From positions 482,855 through 546,854 of the forward strand of contig CAMYAB010000001.1 of NCBI GenBank assembly GCA_947253625.1: a DNA stretch of 64,000 nt. Reading direction: 5' to 3'. The notes under the pieces were generated by a model. The model was given only the letters and a program-made list of their open reading frames with translations, made no database searches and was not told where the DNA came from. The DNA is from an uncultured Porphyromonadaceae bacterium. Its GTDB lineage: Bacteria; Bacteroidota; Bacteroidia; Bacteroidales; Porphyromonadaceae. Each line of letters begins with the position of its first letter. The stretch's first letter is position 1. Of the stretch, positions 42,507 through 53,214 are shown one piece after another. The position numbers were made by a program, and so were the translations under genes.

Positions 42507-45500
42507 ATGAAACACTCTAGTCAATATATTCTAAGCATAGCCACGGCGCTTTTTGCCCTGCTGCTCCTATTGCCGGGCACATCGGCGGCCCAAAATGCCA
42601 AGGGGCGCAACATCGAGCTCAAGGGTGTCGTGGTAGATGAGGAGGGTGATGCCCTCCCCGGTGTGTCGGTCTATGTCAAGACCGACAAGTCGCATGGTAT
42701 CGCCACCAACCTGGATGGCCAGTTCAGGATCAAGGTGGCCACGGGTGAGGTGCTGGTCTTTAGTATGGCCGGTATGGAGACCCGTGAGCACAAGGTGAAG
42801 TCCTCGGACGCCAATCGCGAGATGCGCATTGTCCTCAAGGCATCGACCAGTGAGCTGGATGAGCTGGTGGTCACCGGACTCACCACGCAGCGCAAGGTCT
42901 CGGTCGTGGGTGCAATCACCAATGTGGATGTCTCCGAGCTGAAGACTCCGGCCACCTCCATCCCCAATATGCTTGGTGGACGTGTGGCGGGTGTGATCAC
43001 CTCGCTGACCTCCGGTGAGCCGGGAAAGAACATCTCCAACTTTTGGATCCGTGGTATCGGTACCTTTGGTGCCAACTCGGGAGCCCTGGTGCTGGTGGAT
43101 GGTCTGGAGGGCGATCTCTCACTACTGGACCCGGATGACATCGAGTCCTTCTCGATCCTGAAAGATGCGGCCGCCACAGCGGTATACGGTGTGCGCGGTG
43201 CCAACGGTGTCGTGATCGTGACGACCAAAAAGGGACGCGAGGGCAAGCTGGATATCCGTGCTCGCGCCACGGTGCAGTACAACCACCTGAGGCGGATGCC
43301 CAAGTTTCTCAACAGCTACGACTATGCAGTCCTCGCCAATGAGGCACGTGCCATGAATGGCCAGGATGTCGTCTACACTGACATGGAGCTGGAGCTGATC
43401 AAGCACAAGCTGGACCAAGACCTCTACCCCGATATCAACTGGATGGACGAGATCATGTCCAACCACTCCATCGCCCACCGCTACTATGCAAGTGCGAGTG
43501 GTGGTGGCAAGGTAGCCAACTACTTCCTCTCCCTCGGCTCCTCTTTCCAAGGAGCGGCATACAAGCAGGGCGAGGCCTCCTTTAGGCAACCCCTTGCCTA
43601 CAACCAGCACACCTACCGTGCCAATATCAATATGAACCTCACACCGGACACCCGTATATACTTTAGCGCAGATGGAGCACTGACCTACCATGCTCTGCCG
43701 GGTATCCAGGACACTGGCTCACTGTGGGGCGCTGTGATGAACCTCACCCCACTGATGTTCCCAAAACTCTACTCGGATGGCACGCTGCCAACCTACGGCC
43801 GCAACGACCTCTCCTCACCCTATGCCAAGCTGAACTACACCGGACTCTCGGAGCGTCAGAGCTTCCGCAACAAGCTGACACTCTCCCTGAGCCACAACTT
43901 CAACAAAGGTTTCCTCAAGGGGCTACGCCTAGATGTCTTGGGCTCATTTGAGCTCTACAACGAGGCTCAAGAAAACCGGCTCAAGTCACCGGACTACTAC
44001 CGTGCCACCGGGCGTAACGCACAGGGTATGCTGATCAAGTCGCTGCGACTGAAGCAATCCAACCTCAACTACAGCCGCCAACACAACTACGGCCGGAAGT
44101 ACTACATGGATGCCAAGGCCAACTACAACCGCACCTTTGGCAACCACAACGTGGGCGCACTGCTCTACTACTACATGGAGGACTACCAGACCACCAAGTG
44201 GAAAGCCGACAAGCTGGGTATCAACAGCATCCCCGAGAGGAGACAAAACGTATCCGGCCGCCTCTCCTATGGCTACAAGAGCACCTACTTCATCGATGCC
44301 AACTTTGGCTACACCGGATCCAGCCAATTCAAGAAGGGTGAGCGCTTTGGTTTCTTTCCCTCTATTGCGGCAGGATGGGTACCCACCAGCTACAAGTGGA
44401 TGTCCGACAACCTCCCGTGGCTGAGCTTCCTCAAGATCCGTGGATCGTACGGTACGGCGGGTAACGACCGAATCTCCGGGACGAGATTCCCCTACCTGAC
44501 CATCATCAACAACCATGCAGGTACAACCTGGGGCTACACCGGTGACGGTATCAGCGAAAACCAGGTGGGTGCCGACAACCTCAAGTGGGAGATCGCCAAG
44601 AAGGCCAACGTCGGCCTCGAGGTCAACTTCCTAAATGACCGGCTGAAGTTTGTGACCGATTTCTTTTACGACAGGCGTGACAATATCTTCATGCAGCGCG
44701 CTACTCTACCGAGGTACTTGGGTCTGGTGAACCTCCCCTACTCAAACGTAGGTAGGATGTATAGCTTCGGATCTGACGGAAATGCGGAGTATACGCACGT
44801 GATCAATAAAGATATGAGCTTCACCGTGCGAGGAAACTACACCTGGTCACAGAATATGGTGGACAACTGGGAGGAGAATACTCGTGAGTATGACTACCTC
44901 AACTATACCGGCAAGCCACTCTACATCGCTCGTGGCTATATCGCCGAGGGACTCTTCAAGAGCCGAGACGAGATCATCCACAGCCCGGACCAATCCGGAT
45001 TTGGCAAGATTCGCCCGGGAGACATCAAGTACCGCGATGTCAATGGTGACGGAGTCATCAACGACGACGACAAGGTGCCCCTCTCCTACTCGTCGCAACT
45101 ACCACGTGTGATGTACGGTATCGGTGCCAGCTTTTCGTACAAGAAACTGACCCTAGGCTGCCTCTTCAGAGGCTCTGCACTCTCCAAGTACTATGCCGCC
45201 GGAGTCGGTCACGATGCAGGAGCCATCCCCTTCCTCAACCAAGATATCGGTAACGTACTGGCCTACGCCAAAAACCCCAAAAACCGCTGGACCCCCGAGT
45301 GGTACTCCGGAAGCAAGAGCACGGAAAACCCCAAGGCACTGCTCCCGCGCCTCTCCTACGGAGGTAACGGTAACAACAGCCAACTCTCCACGTTCTGGCA
45401 AAGGGATGGATCCTTTATCCGTCTGCAGGAGGTGAGTGCCCGCTACCGTCTGAATGACGAAAAAGTAAAGCGGTACACCGGGCTCTCCTCCATCGACTTG

Positions 45501-45629
45501 GAATTTGTGATGAATAACCTCTTCACTATCGACAAGGTCAAGTACTTTGACCCCGATCAGGCGCAATTCAATGGTGCCGCATACCCGATACCATTTTCCG
45601 CCACATTCCAGGTTTACCTCAACTTCTAA
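42507..45629 (+). CDS. SusC-family TonB-dependent transporter
   Basis: A 1040-residue outer-membrane porin. Signal peptide (TALFALLLLLPGTSAA), a carboxypeptidase-regulatory-like domain at about residues 35-115 (LKGVVVDEEGDALPGVSVYV), the TonB plug at about 125-240 (SFSILKDAAATAVYGVRGAN), then the 22-strand barrel ending in Phe (FQVYLNF). There is no N-terminal STN domain, so it does not signal through FecR. With the SusD after it, it imports oligosaccharides or glycopeptides freed by the M60 protein; the cargo is inferred. Confidence 0.95.
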   Translation: MKHSSQYILSIATALFALLLLLPGTSAAQNAKGRNIELKGVVVDEEGDALPGVSVYVKTDKSHGIATNLDGQFRIKVATGEVLVFSMAGMETREHKVKSSDANREMRIVLKASTSELDELVVTGLTTQRKVSVVGAITNVDVSELKTPATSIPNMLGGRVAGVITSLTSGEPGKNISNFWIRGIGTFGANSGALVLVDGLEGDLSLLDPDDIESFSILKDAAATAVYGVRGANGVVIVTTKKGREGKLDIRARATVQYNHLRRMPKFLNSYDYAVLANEARAMNGQDVVYTDMELELIKHKLDQDLYPDINWMDEIMSNHSIAHRYYASASGGGKVANYFLSLGSSFQGAAYKQGEASFRQPLAYNQHTYRANINMNLTPDTRIYFSADGALTYHALPGIQDTGSLWGAVMNLTPLMFPKLYSDGTLPTYGRNDLSSPYAKLNYTGLSERQSFRNKLTLSLSHNFNKGFLKGLRLDVLGSFELYNEAQENRLKSPDYYRATGRNAQGMLIKSLRLKQSNLNYSRQHNYGRKYYMDAKANYNRTFGNHNVGALLYYYMEDYQTTKWKADKLGINSIPERRQNVSGRLSYGYKSTYFIDANFGYTGSSQFKKGERFGFFPSIAAGWVPTSYKWMSDNLPWLSFLKIRGSYGTAGNDRISGTRFPYLTIINNHAGTTWGYTGDGISENQVGADNLKWEIAKKANVGLEVNFLNDRLKFVTDFFYDRRDNIFMQRATLPRYLGLVNLPYSNVGRMYSFGSDGNAEYTHVINKDMSFTVRGNYTWSQNMVDNWEENTREYDYLNYTGKPLYIARGYIAEGLFKSRDEIIHSPDQSGFGKIRPGDIKYRDVNGDGVINDDDKVPLSYSSQLPRVMYGIGASFSYKKLTLGCLFRGSALSKYYAAGVGHDAGAIPFLNQDIGNVLAYAKNPKNRWTPEWYSGSKSTENPKALLPRLSYGGNGNNSQLSTFWQRDGSFIRLQEVSARYRLNDEKVKRYTGLSSIDLEFVMNNLFTIDKVKYFDPDQAQFNGAAYPIPFSATFQVYLNF

Positions 45630-45647
45630 TCCAGTACCGACGAAACT

Positions 45648-47699
45648 ATGAATAGATATATCAAACGAACCCTACTTCCTCTTGCCGCTCTACTCCTGAT
45701 GGCAGGTTCATCGTCCTGTAGCTTTTTGGATGTAGACAAGTACTTTGAGGATTTCTTCCCCGAGGATTCGATCTTCCACTCCAAAGTCAATGCAGAGGGT
45801 TACCTTTTCAACACCCCCACCCGGTTCCCCGATCCCGGAGCGATTTGGGGAAGCTCTTGGAACCCCGGTGAGCTGGCCTCCGATGAGATGACCTGTATCT
45901 GGGACACCGGTGAATTTTCCGGTATCGGCCTGACCAAGGGCACCATCACCGAGCGCAACCTACCGAACTCCTTCAACAACGTCTACACCAACATGTACTC
46001 GGTGATCAGACGCTGCAACAAAATGCTCCTCAATATCGACAAGGTAAAGGACATGAATACCCGCGAGCGACAGCTCTACAAGGGCTACGTCCACTTCATG
46101 AGAGGGTATGCGTACTACCACCTCCTGATGAACTTTGGTCCCTGCCTCCTTCTTGGTGACGAGTACCTCGCCAACAACCGTCCGGCCGAGGAGTACAACC
46201 GCGAGCGAGCCACCTACGATGAGAGTGTGGACTATATCGTGAAGGAGTTTGAGGAGGCTGCGAAGTTTTTACCGCATCCACAGGCACAGTCCTCTATCCT
46301 TTTCAGTCGCCCGACCAAGGGAGCAGCTCTGGCACTCATTGCTCGACTGAGACTCTACCAGGCCTCCCCGCTCTTCAACGGTGGCGATGCGGCCAAGCGT
46401 TGCTTTGGTGATTGGGTGCGTGCATCCGACAACGCACACTACGTAAGCCAAGTCTACGATCCACAGAAGTGGGCAGTGGCCGCCGCAGCCGCCAAGCAGG
46501 TGATCGACATGGAGTACTACAAGCTACACACCGTGGATGCCGATCCCCGCGAAGCCAATCCATGGCCTATGCCTACAGGCGTCTCCACAGCGGCATTCCC
46601 CGACGGTGTCGGTGGCATCGACTTTTACCGCTCTTTCTCGGAGATGTTTACCGGTGAGAGCTTGGCGCAAAACAACCGCGAGTTTATCTGGGCAACACCC
46701 TCAGGCTCACTCACCGGCTACACTCGCCACAGCTTCCCCGTGTACTACGGTGGATGGGGTGGTATGGCAGTACCTCAGCGTGTCGTGGATGCATTCTACA
46801 TGAGCGACGGCAAGACTATCGAGGAGTCCGGAGCGTACGAGCCTGACCTGACTCAGACTATCACCTCACAGAAGGTCATGGGACCTGTCACCCTCATGGC
46901 CGGTGTCCCCAAGATGTATGATGGCCGTGAGGTTCGCTTCTATGCCTCCATAGGCTTCCCCGGCCGGCTGTGGAAGATGAGCTCCGCCAGCGAGGGAGAC
47001 TATACGAATAAGCAATTCTGGTTCTCCAGCGAGGACAACTCCGGAAAGGGTGGCGCCGGCAACAACGTCAACGACTATACCGTCACCGGCTATGTTCCAA
47101 CCAAGTACATTCACGATGACGACTCCTATGCCAACGGCAAGGGCAACGTCAAGGGGGCATTTGTGGTACCCAAGTACTTCCCGATCATCCGATACGCTGA
47201 GGTCCTACTAGAGTACATCGAGGCACTCAACAATGTTGAGGGCTCACACGAAGTACAGGTGATGGGGCTTGCCGGCGAGCCGGTGACCCTGACCATCTCC
47301 CGCGATGTGAACGACATGCAAAAGTACTTCAATATGATCCGCTACCGTGTCGGCCTCCCTGGACCGGACTTGGCAGACTATCAGGATCCCACCAAGATGC
47401 AAAACATCATCGCCAACGAGCGTCAGGTGGAGCTCTTCAACGAGGGCTACCGCTACTTTGACACCCGTCGCTGGGGCACTTACCTGACCGAGGATGCCAA
47501 GTCATCCAACTGGTATGGTCTGAATACCAAGAAAGAGCGCCAAGAGGGCAACAACAGTGGATTCTGGGAGCTGGTACCGATCGATACGCAAAACATACGC
47601 GACCGTATGGCTACCAATAAGCAGGTCCTCCTGCCGTGGCCACACGATGAGTTGATCAAGGCACCGAAGATCAGCCAAAACCCGGGCTATGAAAGGTAA
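45648..47699 (+). CDS. SusD-family glycan-binding lipoprotein
   Basis: A 683-residue lipoprotein (LLLMAGSSSCSFLDVD lipobox). The N-terminal part has the TPR-like helices (YKGYVHFMRGYAYYHLLMNF), and the C-terminal block NIIANERQVELFNEGYRYFD and TRRWGTYL is the RagB/SusD signature. It is the lid of the SusC porin and binds the ligand at the cell surface. It is longer than SusD itself (about 550), as are many mucin-locus members. It starts 18 bases after susC. Confidence 0.94.
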   Translation: MNRYIKRTLLPLAALLLMAGSSSCSFLDVDKYFEDFFPEDSIFHSKVNAEGYLFNTPTRFPDPGAIWGSSWNPGELASDEMTCIWDTGEFSGIGLTKGTITERNLPNSFNNVYTNMYSVIRRCNKMLLNIDKVKDMNTRERQLYKGYVHFMRGYAYYHLLMNFGPCLLLGDEYLANNRPAEEYNRERATYDESVDYIVKEFEEAAKFLPHPQAQSSILFSRPTKGAALALIARLRLYQASPLFNGGDAAKRCFGDWVRASDNAHYVSQVYDPQKWAVAAAAAKQVIDMEYYKLHTVDADPREANPWPMPTGVSTAAFPDGVGGIDFYRSFSEMFTGESLAQNNREFIWATPSGSLTGYTRHSFPVYYGGWGGMAVPQRVVDAFYMSDGKTIEESGAYEPDLTQTITSQKVMGPVTLMAGVPKMYDGREVRFYASIGFPGRLWKMSSASEGDYTNKQFWFSSEDNSGKGGAGNNVNDYTVTGYVPTKYIHDDDSYANGKGNVKGAFVVPKYFPIIRYAEVLLEYIEALNNVEGSHEVQVMGLAGEPVTLTISRDVNDMQKYFNMIRYRVGLPGPDLADYQDPTKMQNIIANERQVELFNEGYRYFDTRRWGTYLTEDAKSSNWYGLNTKKERQEGNNSGFWELVPIDTQNIRDRMATNKQVLLPWPHDELIKAPKISQNPGYER

Positions 47700-47712
47700 T
47701 TTTGAACCCCAG

Positions 47713-48747
47713 ATGACGGATAGTAAGCATATGATATACAGCATTAAAAAGAACCTGATAAAGCAGCTACCCCTCTCGTGTCTCCTCCTGAGCACCTTGG
47801 TGGCTTGCAACAACTACGACTTCAAGCAGGAGTTTTATAAAAACGAGATAGGCCTGCTAAGCAAGGGTAACCAGATGATCTACGACCGCCAAGTGGTGGA
47901 TCTCACGGACGAAAACCCCACCATCGCTGTAGTGGGCAACCTGAGTGGCTCACGCAACGCCAAGAAAGATCTGCCGTTTGCTGTGCTCCCCAACGACTCA
48001 CTTTTCAATCGATTCAACAAAACCAACTTTGATATCGACACGAAAAGGTTTGCACACATCCTGCCCGAGAAGTGCTACGACATGCCGGAAAAATCCGGTG
48101 TGATCAAGGCCGGAGAGCGCCAGGGACGCATCCCCATCATGCTCAAAAACCTTGGAGAGCTCTCCCCGGACTCCACCTACTTCCTCAACTTCAAGCTCGA
48201 TCCCGAAAACTCAGCGGCGACCAACGCCAAAAAGAGTCATGTCCTCATCAAGCTACTGGTCAAAAACGAGTTTGCCAGCACAGCGCAAAACACGAGCTAC
48301 ACCTATCGCAATACCGTCGTTGCGACCCTCACGGAGGGTGCCAATGCGGCACGCAAGCTCTCCTCCTCTGTGCAGCTCTTCCCCGTAGGACCTCGGTCGG
48401 TGCGTATGCTGGCCGGAGATGAGCGCTGGAAAGAGTACAAGGATGCTCTCGAGATCATCAACGAGCGGAGTATCGTCCTCGAAGTAGGCGAAAAAGACCA
48501 GCGCGACGGTAGCTCCTACAAGGTGACCATCAAGCCCTACAAGACAATAGAGGTGGTGCAGATGCCGGCTCTCTATGAGTACCCCAATACCTATCGCCTC
48601 GTCGAGGATAAGCTACCCGGCGGACGCAGTGAGTACTACAAGGAGTTTAGGCTGCACTACAAGTACAGAGTGAAGGCCGAGGAACCATTCAAAGAGGTAA
48701 AGGCCTGCTTCCGCCTGCGTGTCGACAAGCACGCCGACAAGTACTGA
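47713..48747 (+). CDS. Surface lipoprotein, DUF1735/DUF4361-like
   Basis: A protein of about 344 residues with signal peptide and lipobox (PLSCLLLSTLVACNN). The first half (FYKNEIGLLSKGNQMIYDRQ, RIPIMLKNLGELSPDSTYFL) is typical of DUF1735, an Ig-like domain in proteins encoded beside susCD; the second half resembles DUF4361 (SVRMLAGDERWKEYKDALEI). It probably binds glycan at the cell surface. Starts are possible at 47713 or 47731; the ORF limit at 47689 overlaps susD and is less likely. Confidence 0.75.
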   Translation: MTDSKHMIYSIKKNLIKQLPLSCLLLSTLVACNNYDFKQEFYKNEIGLLSKGNQMIYDRQVVDLTDENPTIAVVGNLSGSRNAKKDLPFAVLPNDSLFNRFNKTNFDIDTKRFAHILPEKCYDMPEKSGVIKAGERQGRIPIMLKNLGELSPDSTYFLNFKLDPENSAATNAKKSHVLIKLLVKNEFASTAQNTSYTYRNTVVATLTEGANAARKLSSSVQLFPVGPRSVRMLAGDERWKEYKDALEIINERSIVLEVGEKDQRDGSSYKVTIKPYKTIEVVQMPALYEYPNTYRLVEDKLPGGRSEYYKEFRLHYKYRVKAEEPFKEVKACFRLRVDKHADKY

Positions 48748-48782
48748 TGTTTTTTCCAGGATCAATAGAAAGACGTATAGAT

Positions 48783-49958
48783 ATGAAAAGTAACCAATAT
48801 AGACTCCGTGCACTTACCGGTCTGGCGGTGGCGATAGGCTCGCTCCTCATTGGCGGGTGCACCCCGGACTACCAGACCAAGTTTGATGCCAAGCACTTCG
48901 AGGTGGTCTACAAGGATCGTGGAGTGATCTCAATGACCCACACGGGTGGTGAGAAAACCCTACACATCCTCTCCAATGTCCCGGTGAAAGAATGGACCGT
49001 AGAGGCCAATGCCGATTGGATCAAGCTGACCCCCTCCAAGGGCCAAGTACTGGTAGAAATCCCAGAGTACACCGACTTTGGTGCCCGCAAGGGAGATATC
49101 TACATAGCCTACGGTCACAAGGCCTACACCATCCATGTAGAGCAGACCTCTCCCAAGAGTGTGGTGTTTGAGGTGATCGGACTATCCGACCCCAAGGCCT
49201 TTGTCAAGACCCTACCGGCGGCCGGAGGTGAGGTGTCGATACAGGTGCGTAGCAATGCCCCCATCACCGACATCGTGATACCGGATAGCTGTGCATGGAT
49301 GCAGCTCAAGGATCGCAAAGACCTTTCGGATGGTGTGGTCGAGTACTCCTTCACAGTAGCCCCCTCCGAAGGTGTGCGTCCGCGGTATGCCTCAGCCTAC
49401 CTCTACACCTCATCCGATATCTCCAAGGTAGCCTCCTTCTCAATCAAGCAGAAGAACATCATCTACAACCTCATCCCGCTGAGGGCTGAGATGTTTTCTA
49501 CCAATGCTCAGGAGCCGAGTGAAGGCCCGATAAAGAACATCTGTGACGGTGATGCCACTTCCTACTTCCATACCCTATGGAGTAAAGCATCGGAGGGTGG
49601 CAAGCCCCACTATCTGCAGATAGCGCTCGACAATCCTATCTCGGACCTCAAGGTGGAGTACAGCTCGCGTCACAATGGCGACGGTGGCGGTGACATCAAG
49701 CGCGCCGAAGTCTACACCAGCGAAACAGGAGGCACCGACGACTCCGAGTGGACCAAGGTCGGCACCATGCACTTCCCCCTACCGGGTGGACGCAAGGCCA
49801 AGAGCCTGAGCAACGAGCGGATCAAGTTTGAAGCTCCGGTCAAGCACATTCGGCTTGTACCTGTCGCACGACGCAATGCCGACCCCATCGACCCGTCCGG
49901 AAAAAACGGTTGGTTCAACATGGGTGAGATCTACCTCTGGACAACAACGGATCTATAG
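48783..49958 (+). CDS. BACON and F5/8 type C (discoidin-like) surface lipoprotein
   Basis: A 391-residue lipoprotein (GLAVAIGSLLIGGCTP lipobox). BACON-like beta domains at about residues 40-125 (EWTVEANADWIKLTPSKGQV) and 130-225, then a discoidin-like C-terminal domain (NICDGDATSYFHTLWSKA, FEAPVKHIRLVPVARRN). BACON domains are thought to bind mucin. The protein likely fixes host glycoprotein at the surface. I start it at 48783 (MKSNQYRLRAL), since the extension to 48747 overlaps the previous gene. A terminator follows. Confidence 0.85.
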   Translation: MKSNQYRLRALTGLAVAIGSLLIGGCTPDYQTKFDAKHFEVVYKDRGVISMTHTGGEKTLHILSNVPVKEWTVEANADWIKLTPSKGQVLVEIPEYTDFGARKGDIYIAYGHKAYTIHVEQTSPKSVVFEVIGLSDPKAFVKTLPAAGGEVSIQVRSNAPITDIVIPDSCAWMQLKDRKDLSDGVVEYSFTVAPSEGVRPRYASAYLYTSSDISKVASFSIKQKNIIYNLIPLRAEMFSTNAQEPSEGPIKNICDGDATSYFHTLWSKASEGGKPHYLQIALDNPISDLKVEYSSRHNGDGGGDIKRAEVYTSETGGTDDSEWTKVGTMHFPLPGGRKAKSLSNERIKFEAPVKHIRLVPVARRNADPIDPSGKNGWFNMGEIYLWTTTDL

Positions 49959-49979
49959 ATCTGACAGCTGACTAAGCCT

Positions 49980-50036
49980 AGCAGGGGTTGCTCTACTGCC
50001 TCAGGAGAGTGCATGTGGCAATCCCTGCTTTTTTTG
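49980..50036 (+). terminator. Terminator between the lipoprotein gene and the M60 gene
   Basis: AGCAGGGGTTGC (49980-49991) pairs with GCAATCCCTGCT (50018-50029) and is followed by TTTTTTG. It may be leaky, which would make the M60 gene less expressed than the genes before it. Confidence 0.75.
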
Positions 50037-50123
50037 TAGTGCCACAGGACACTGCCCTATAGCCAAAACCAAGAACCACAAGTGGGCCTTTTTCGGACCC
50101 ACTCAACTAATCAATGCCACAAT

Positions 50124-52922
50124 ATGCAACGAACCTATCTACTGATATTATCCATACTACTCATCCTCACCGGATGCAAAAAGCCCGAGAGCAATGAAGC
50201 CCTCTACCTGGATCTGGTAGGCGATGGGAGCGTCCTCTTTGAGGCCGGTGGGGGCTCACGTACGCTCCGGCTAAAGACCAACATTGCCACCATCAAGGCA
50301 GAGGTCGCCCCATCCGATCGCACCTGGCTGAGCTGCAAAACCTCAGGCGTGGTGGTGACCCTGCTAGCCACCCCCAACGATGGTGAGTCGGTACGCGAGG
50401 GAGCTGTCACGATCAGTGGTGGCGGACATACCCGGACCGTCCGAGTGAGCCAAGGCGGCGTGAAAGCCTACCTCCTGGTGTCCCAAAAAATCATCGACAT
50501 CGATGAGTACGGAGGAGACAGAAAACTCGAGGCCATATCCAATAAAGAGGTACTTGTCGACATCCCAAAAGATGCACCCTGGATCAGCGTGGTGGACGAG
50601 GCTCCCGACACAAAGGCAGAGAAGCGCACTCTACGGCTCAGCATCAAACCCCTCGTACAAGGGGAGCGAAGTACCACGATCACCCTCAAGACAGCTGTGG
50701 GCGCATGCGAAGAAAAAGTACAGATCATCCAGCGTGCCGGCGGAGAGTACATCCCCAAAGAAGACCTCAAGACGGTCGACGACATCCGTGTCAAAGTGAC
50801 AAGAGGGACCTCCACATCCCACCAGCCCGGATCGGATATCGATAAGGCTCTGGACGGAGACATGGGCACTATCTACCACTCCAACTGGAGCAACGGAGGG
50901 GCCAACTATTTCCCAATCACACTGGAGTGCTTCTTCGACAACGCCGACGAGATCGACTACATGATCTACTACCCACGGACAGAGGGGTACAACGGTCACT
51001 TCAAGGAAATTGAGATTTTTGCCAAAGAAGGCACAGCCGACTACCGCTCCATACTCAGCAAAGACCTCGGTGGCTCCGGTGCACCAAGCAAGATCACCTT
51101 CCCCAAACCACTGAAAAATGTACAGGCCATCAAGATTGTGGTCAAGTCAGGACACGGAGATGGCCAAGGCTTTGCGGCAGCGGCAGAGCTACAGTTCTTC
51201 AAGTACAGTCGCGAAAAGATGGACGAGCGCACCGAGATCCAGCGCATCTTCACGGATGGCTCCGCCTCCGAGGTGCGCCCCGAGGTGACAGAAGACAACA
51301 TCGCCGGCATGACCAACCCCATGCTGATGCAGATTGCACGCCACCTCCGTGCCGGCACCTACCCAAGTGACTACCGCATCGCCACCTACAGAGCCTGGGC
51401 AAAGAGCTCCGAGGAGCAGGCACGCAACCACACCTCCTTTTGCCTCAGTCAGCTCGACAACCCCACAGGTATCGCCGTGCGCGATGGAGAGAAGGTCCTC
51501 GTCCTGGTGGGCGACACCCATGGAGAAAAGATCAGCTTCACCGTGGTCAACTTCGACAAGCCCGGGGGTGACGGCTACTGGGAGCAGACCAGCTACCCAC
51601 TCGAGGAGGGGGCCAACTACCTGACCATGAACCGTCCCGGACTCGCCTATATCCTCTACAACGTCAGCCACTGGGAGCAGGCCAAGCCTATCAAGGTACA
51701 CATCGCCTCCGGACAAGTCAACGGCTACTACGATGGCACCAAGGATAGCGCAGCGGACTTTTCGCGCAAGCTCCTTGCGACCACACACCCCTACTTCGAT
51801 GTCGTGGGCAAGCGAACACACCTAGTCTTCCCGGTCAGCGAGTACAAAGCCCATACCGGATCACGAGGCAAGGAGCTGATCGATCTCTACGATTGGATTT
51901 TGGAGAAAGAGCTGGACTTTTTGGGCATCTACAAGTACAACCGAAAGTTTAGCAACCGTGCCTTCTTCCACGTAATGTATCATGCCTTCATGTACGCCAC
52001 CAACTACCATACCGCCTACAACGTAGGGACCTGCGGGACCATCCTCAACCCCCAAAAGCTACGCAAAGACCCCTGGGGTACCGCCCATGAGCAGGGGCAC
52101 CAGTTCCAGACCCACGGCTTCAAGTGGCACGGCATGACCGAAGTCTCCAACAACGTGATGAGCCTCTACATCCAGACCGAGCTGGGCAACGCCTCTCGTA
52201 TACAAGAGGAGAGCATGGGAGGCAAAAACGGCTTCACCAATAGGTACGACAAAGCCTACCACGCCGCCTATGTGGAAGGAAAACCCTACATCATGATGGG
52301 CGATGTCTTTTGCAACCTCATTCCGCTGTGGCAGCTCCAGCTCTACATGGCCAAGGTCAAAGGCAACACCGACTACTACAAAGACCTGTACGAGGAGCTG
52401 AGACGCACCAATGACGCACGTGGCAAAAACTCGGACGGCAGAGGACCGGGTGAGGTACAGCTCGACTTTGTTCGCGTCGCCTCCAAAGCTGCAGGGCTAG
52501 ACCTGACAGACTTCTTTGAGAAATGGGGCTACTTCCGCCCCATGGACGAAGTGGTGGACGACTACGGCAAGCGGCAATTCACCATCACCGATCAGCTGGC
52601 AGACAAGTACCGCAAAATAGTCGCCGACCTAGGACTCCCCAAGCCCACACAGCTACTGGAGTACGTCTGCGATGACAATGTCAACTGCTTCAAAAACGCA
52701 GCCACACCGGTCGTCACCGGCACTGCGACACGCGAAGGTGCCATGATTATTATCCCGGATGGGTGCAAAAACGCTGTCGCCTACGAGTACTACGTCGGCG
52801 ACAAACTCTGCGGTGCGGCCAACAACCACCTCGTGAGAGTCAAGGACGATGGCCTACAAGGAGCCAAAAAACTCTACGCCATCAGCCACGACGGCACACG
52901 ACACGAGATACCGCTGAAGTAA
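50124..52922 (+). CDS. M60-family (mucinase-type) metallopeptidase lipoprotein
   Basis: A 932-residue lipoprotein (ILSILLILTGCKK lipobox). Two BACON-like domains at about residues 25-210, a discoidin-like F5/8 C domain at about 230-360 (SDIDKALDGDMGTIYHSNWS), then the M60/enhancin catalytic region. The gluzincin motif is HEQGH at 655-659 with the third ligand Glu673 (HGMTE). M60 enzymes such as BT4244 cut O-glycoproteins next to glycosylated Ser/Thr. It is the effector of this locus, on the surface by its lipobox. I use ATG 50124; the ORF from 50082 lacks a signal start. Confidence 0.92.
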   Translation: MQRTYLLILSILLILTGCKKPESNEALYLDLVGDGSVLFEAGGGSRTLRLKTNIATIKAEVAPSDRTWLSCKTSGVVVTLLATPNDGESVREGAVTISGGGHTRTVRVSQGGVKAYLLVSQKIIDIDEYGGDRKLEAISNKEVLVDIPKDAPWISVVDEAPDTKAEKRTLRLSIKPLVQGERSTTITLKTAVGACEEKVQIIQRAGGEYIPKEDLKTVDDIRVKVTRGTSTSHQPGSDIDKALDGDMGTIYHSNWSNGGANYFPITLECFFDNADEIDYMIYYPRTEGYNGHFKEIEIFAKEGTADYRSILSKDLGGSGAPSKITFPKPLKNVQAIKIVVKSGHGDGQGFAAAAELQFFKYSREKMDERTEIQRIFTDGSASEVRPEVTEDNIAGMTNPMLMQIARHLRAGTYPSDYRIATYRAWAKSSEEQARNHTSFCLSQLDNPTGIAVRDGEKVLVLVGDTHGEKISFTVVNFDKPGGDGYWEQTSYPLEEGANYLTMNRPGLAYILYNVSHWEQAKPIKVHIASGQVNGYYDGTKDSAADFSRKLLATTHPYFDVVGKRTHLVFPVSEYKAHTGSRGKELIDLYDWILEKELDFLGIYKYNRKFSNRAFFHVMYHAFMYATNYHTAYNVGTCGTILNPQKLRKDPWGTAHEQGHQFQTHGFKWHGMTEVSNNVMSLYIQTELGNASRIQEESMGGKNGFTNRYDKAYHAAYVEGKPYIMMGDVFCNLIPLWQLQLYMAKVKGNTDYYKDLYEELRRTNDARGKNSDGRGPGEVQLDFVRVASKAAGLDLTDFFEKWGYFRPMDEVVDDYGKRQFTITDQLADKYRKIVADLGLPKPTQLLEYVCDDNVNCFKNAATPVVTGTATREGAMIIIPDGCKNAVAYEYYVGDKLCGAANNHLVRVKDDGLQGAKKLYAISHDGTRHEIPLK

Positions 52923-53214
52923 ACCCTACAGACTGAGGGAGCCCCCCTCAACCCATGAATAGCGTGGCCCGACATGACATTCTCGTGCCACAAGCCCCCC
53001 TCCGGAGCGACACAGGCCACTCGGAATGGGGGGCTCACCATTTCCGACCCACAGCACACCCCAAAAAGTACTCCAGCGTAAGAACGAGCAAACAGAGTAA
53101 GACCCTATGTCGATAGAAATTTTCACCTCACCTCCAAAGCTGAGATTCATGAGCCAAGTGATGGGTATTCCGATCATGAAGTGATTAAACTCCCTCCTCC
53201 GGCCGAAAAACTTG

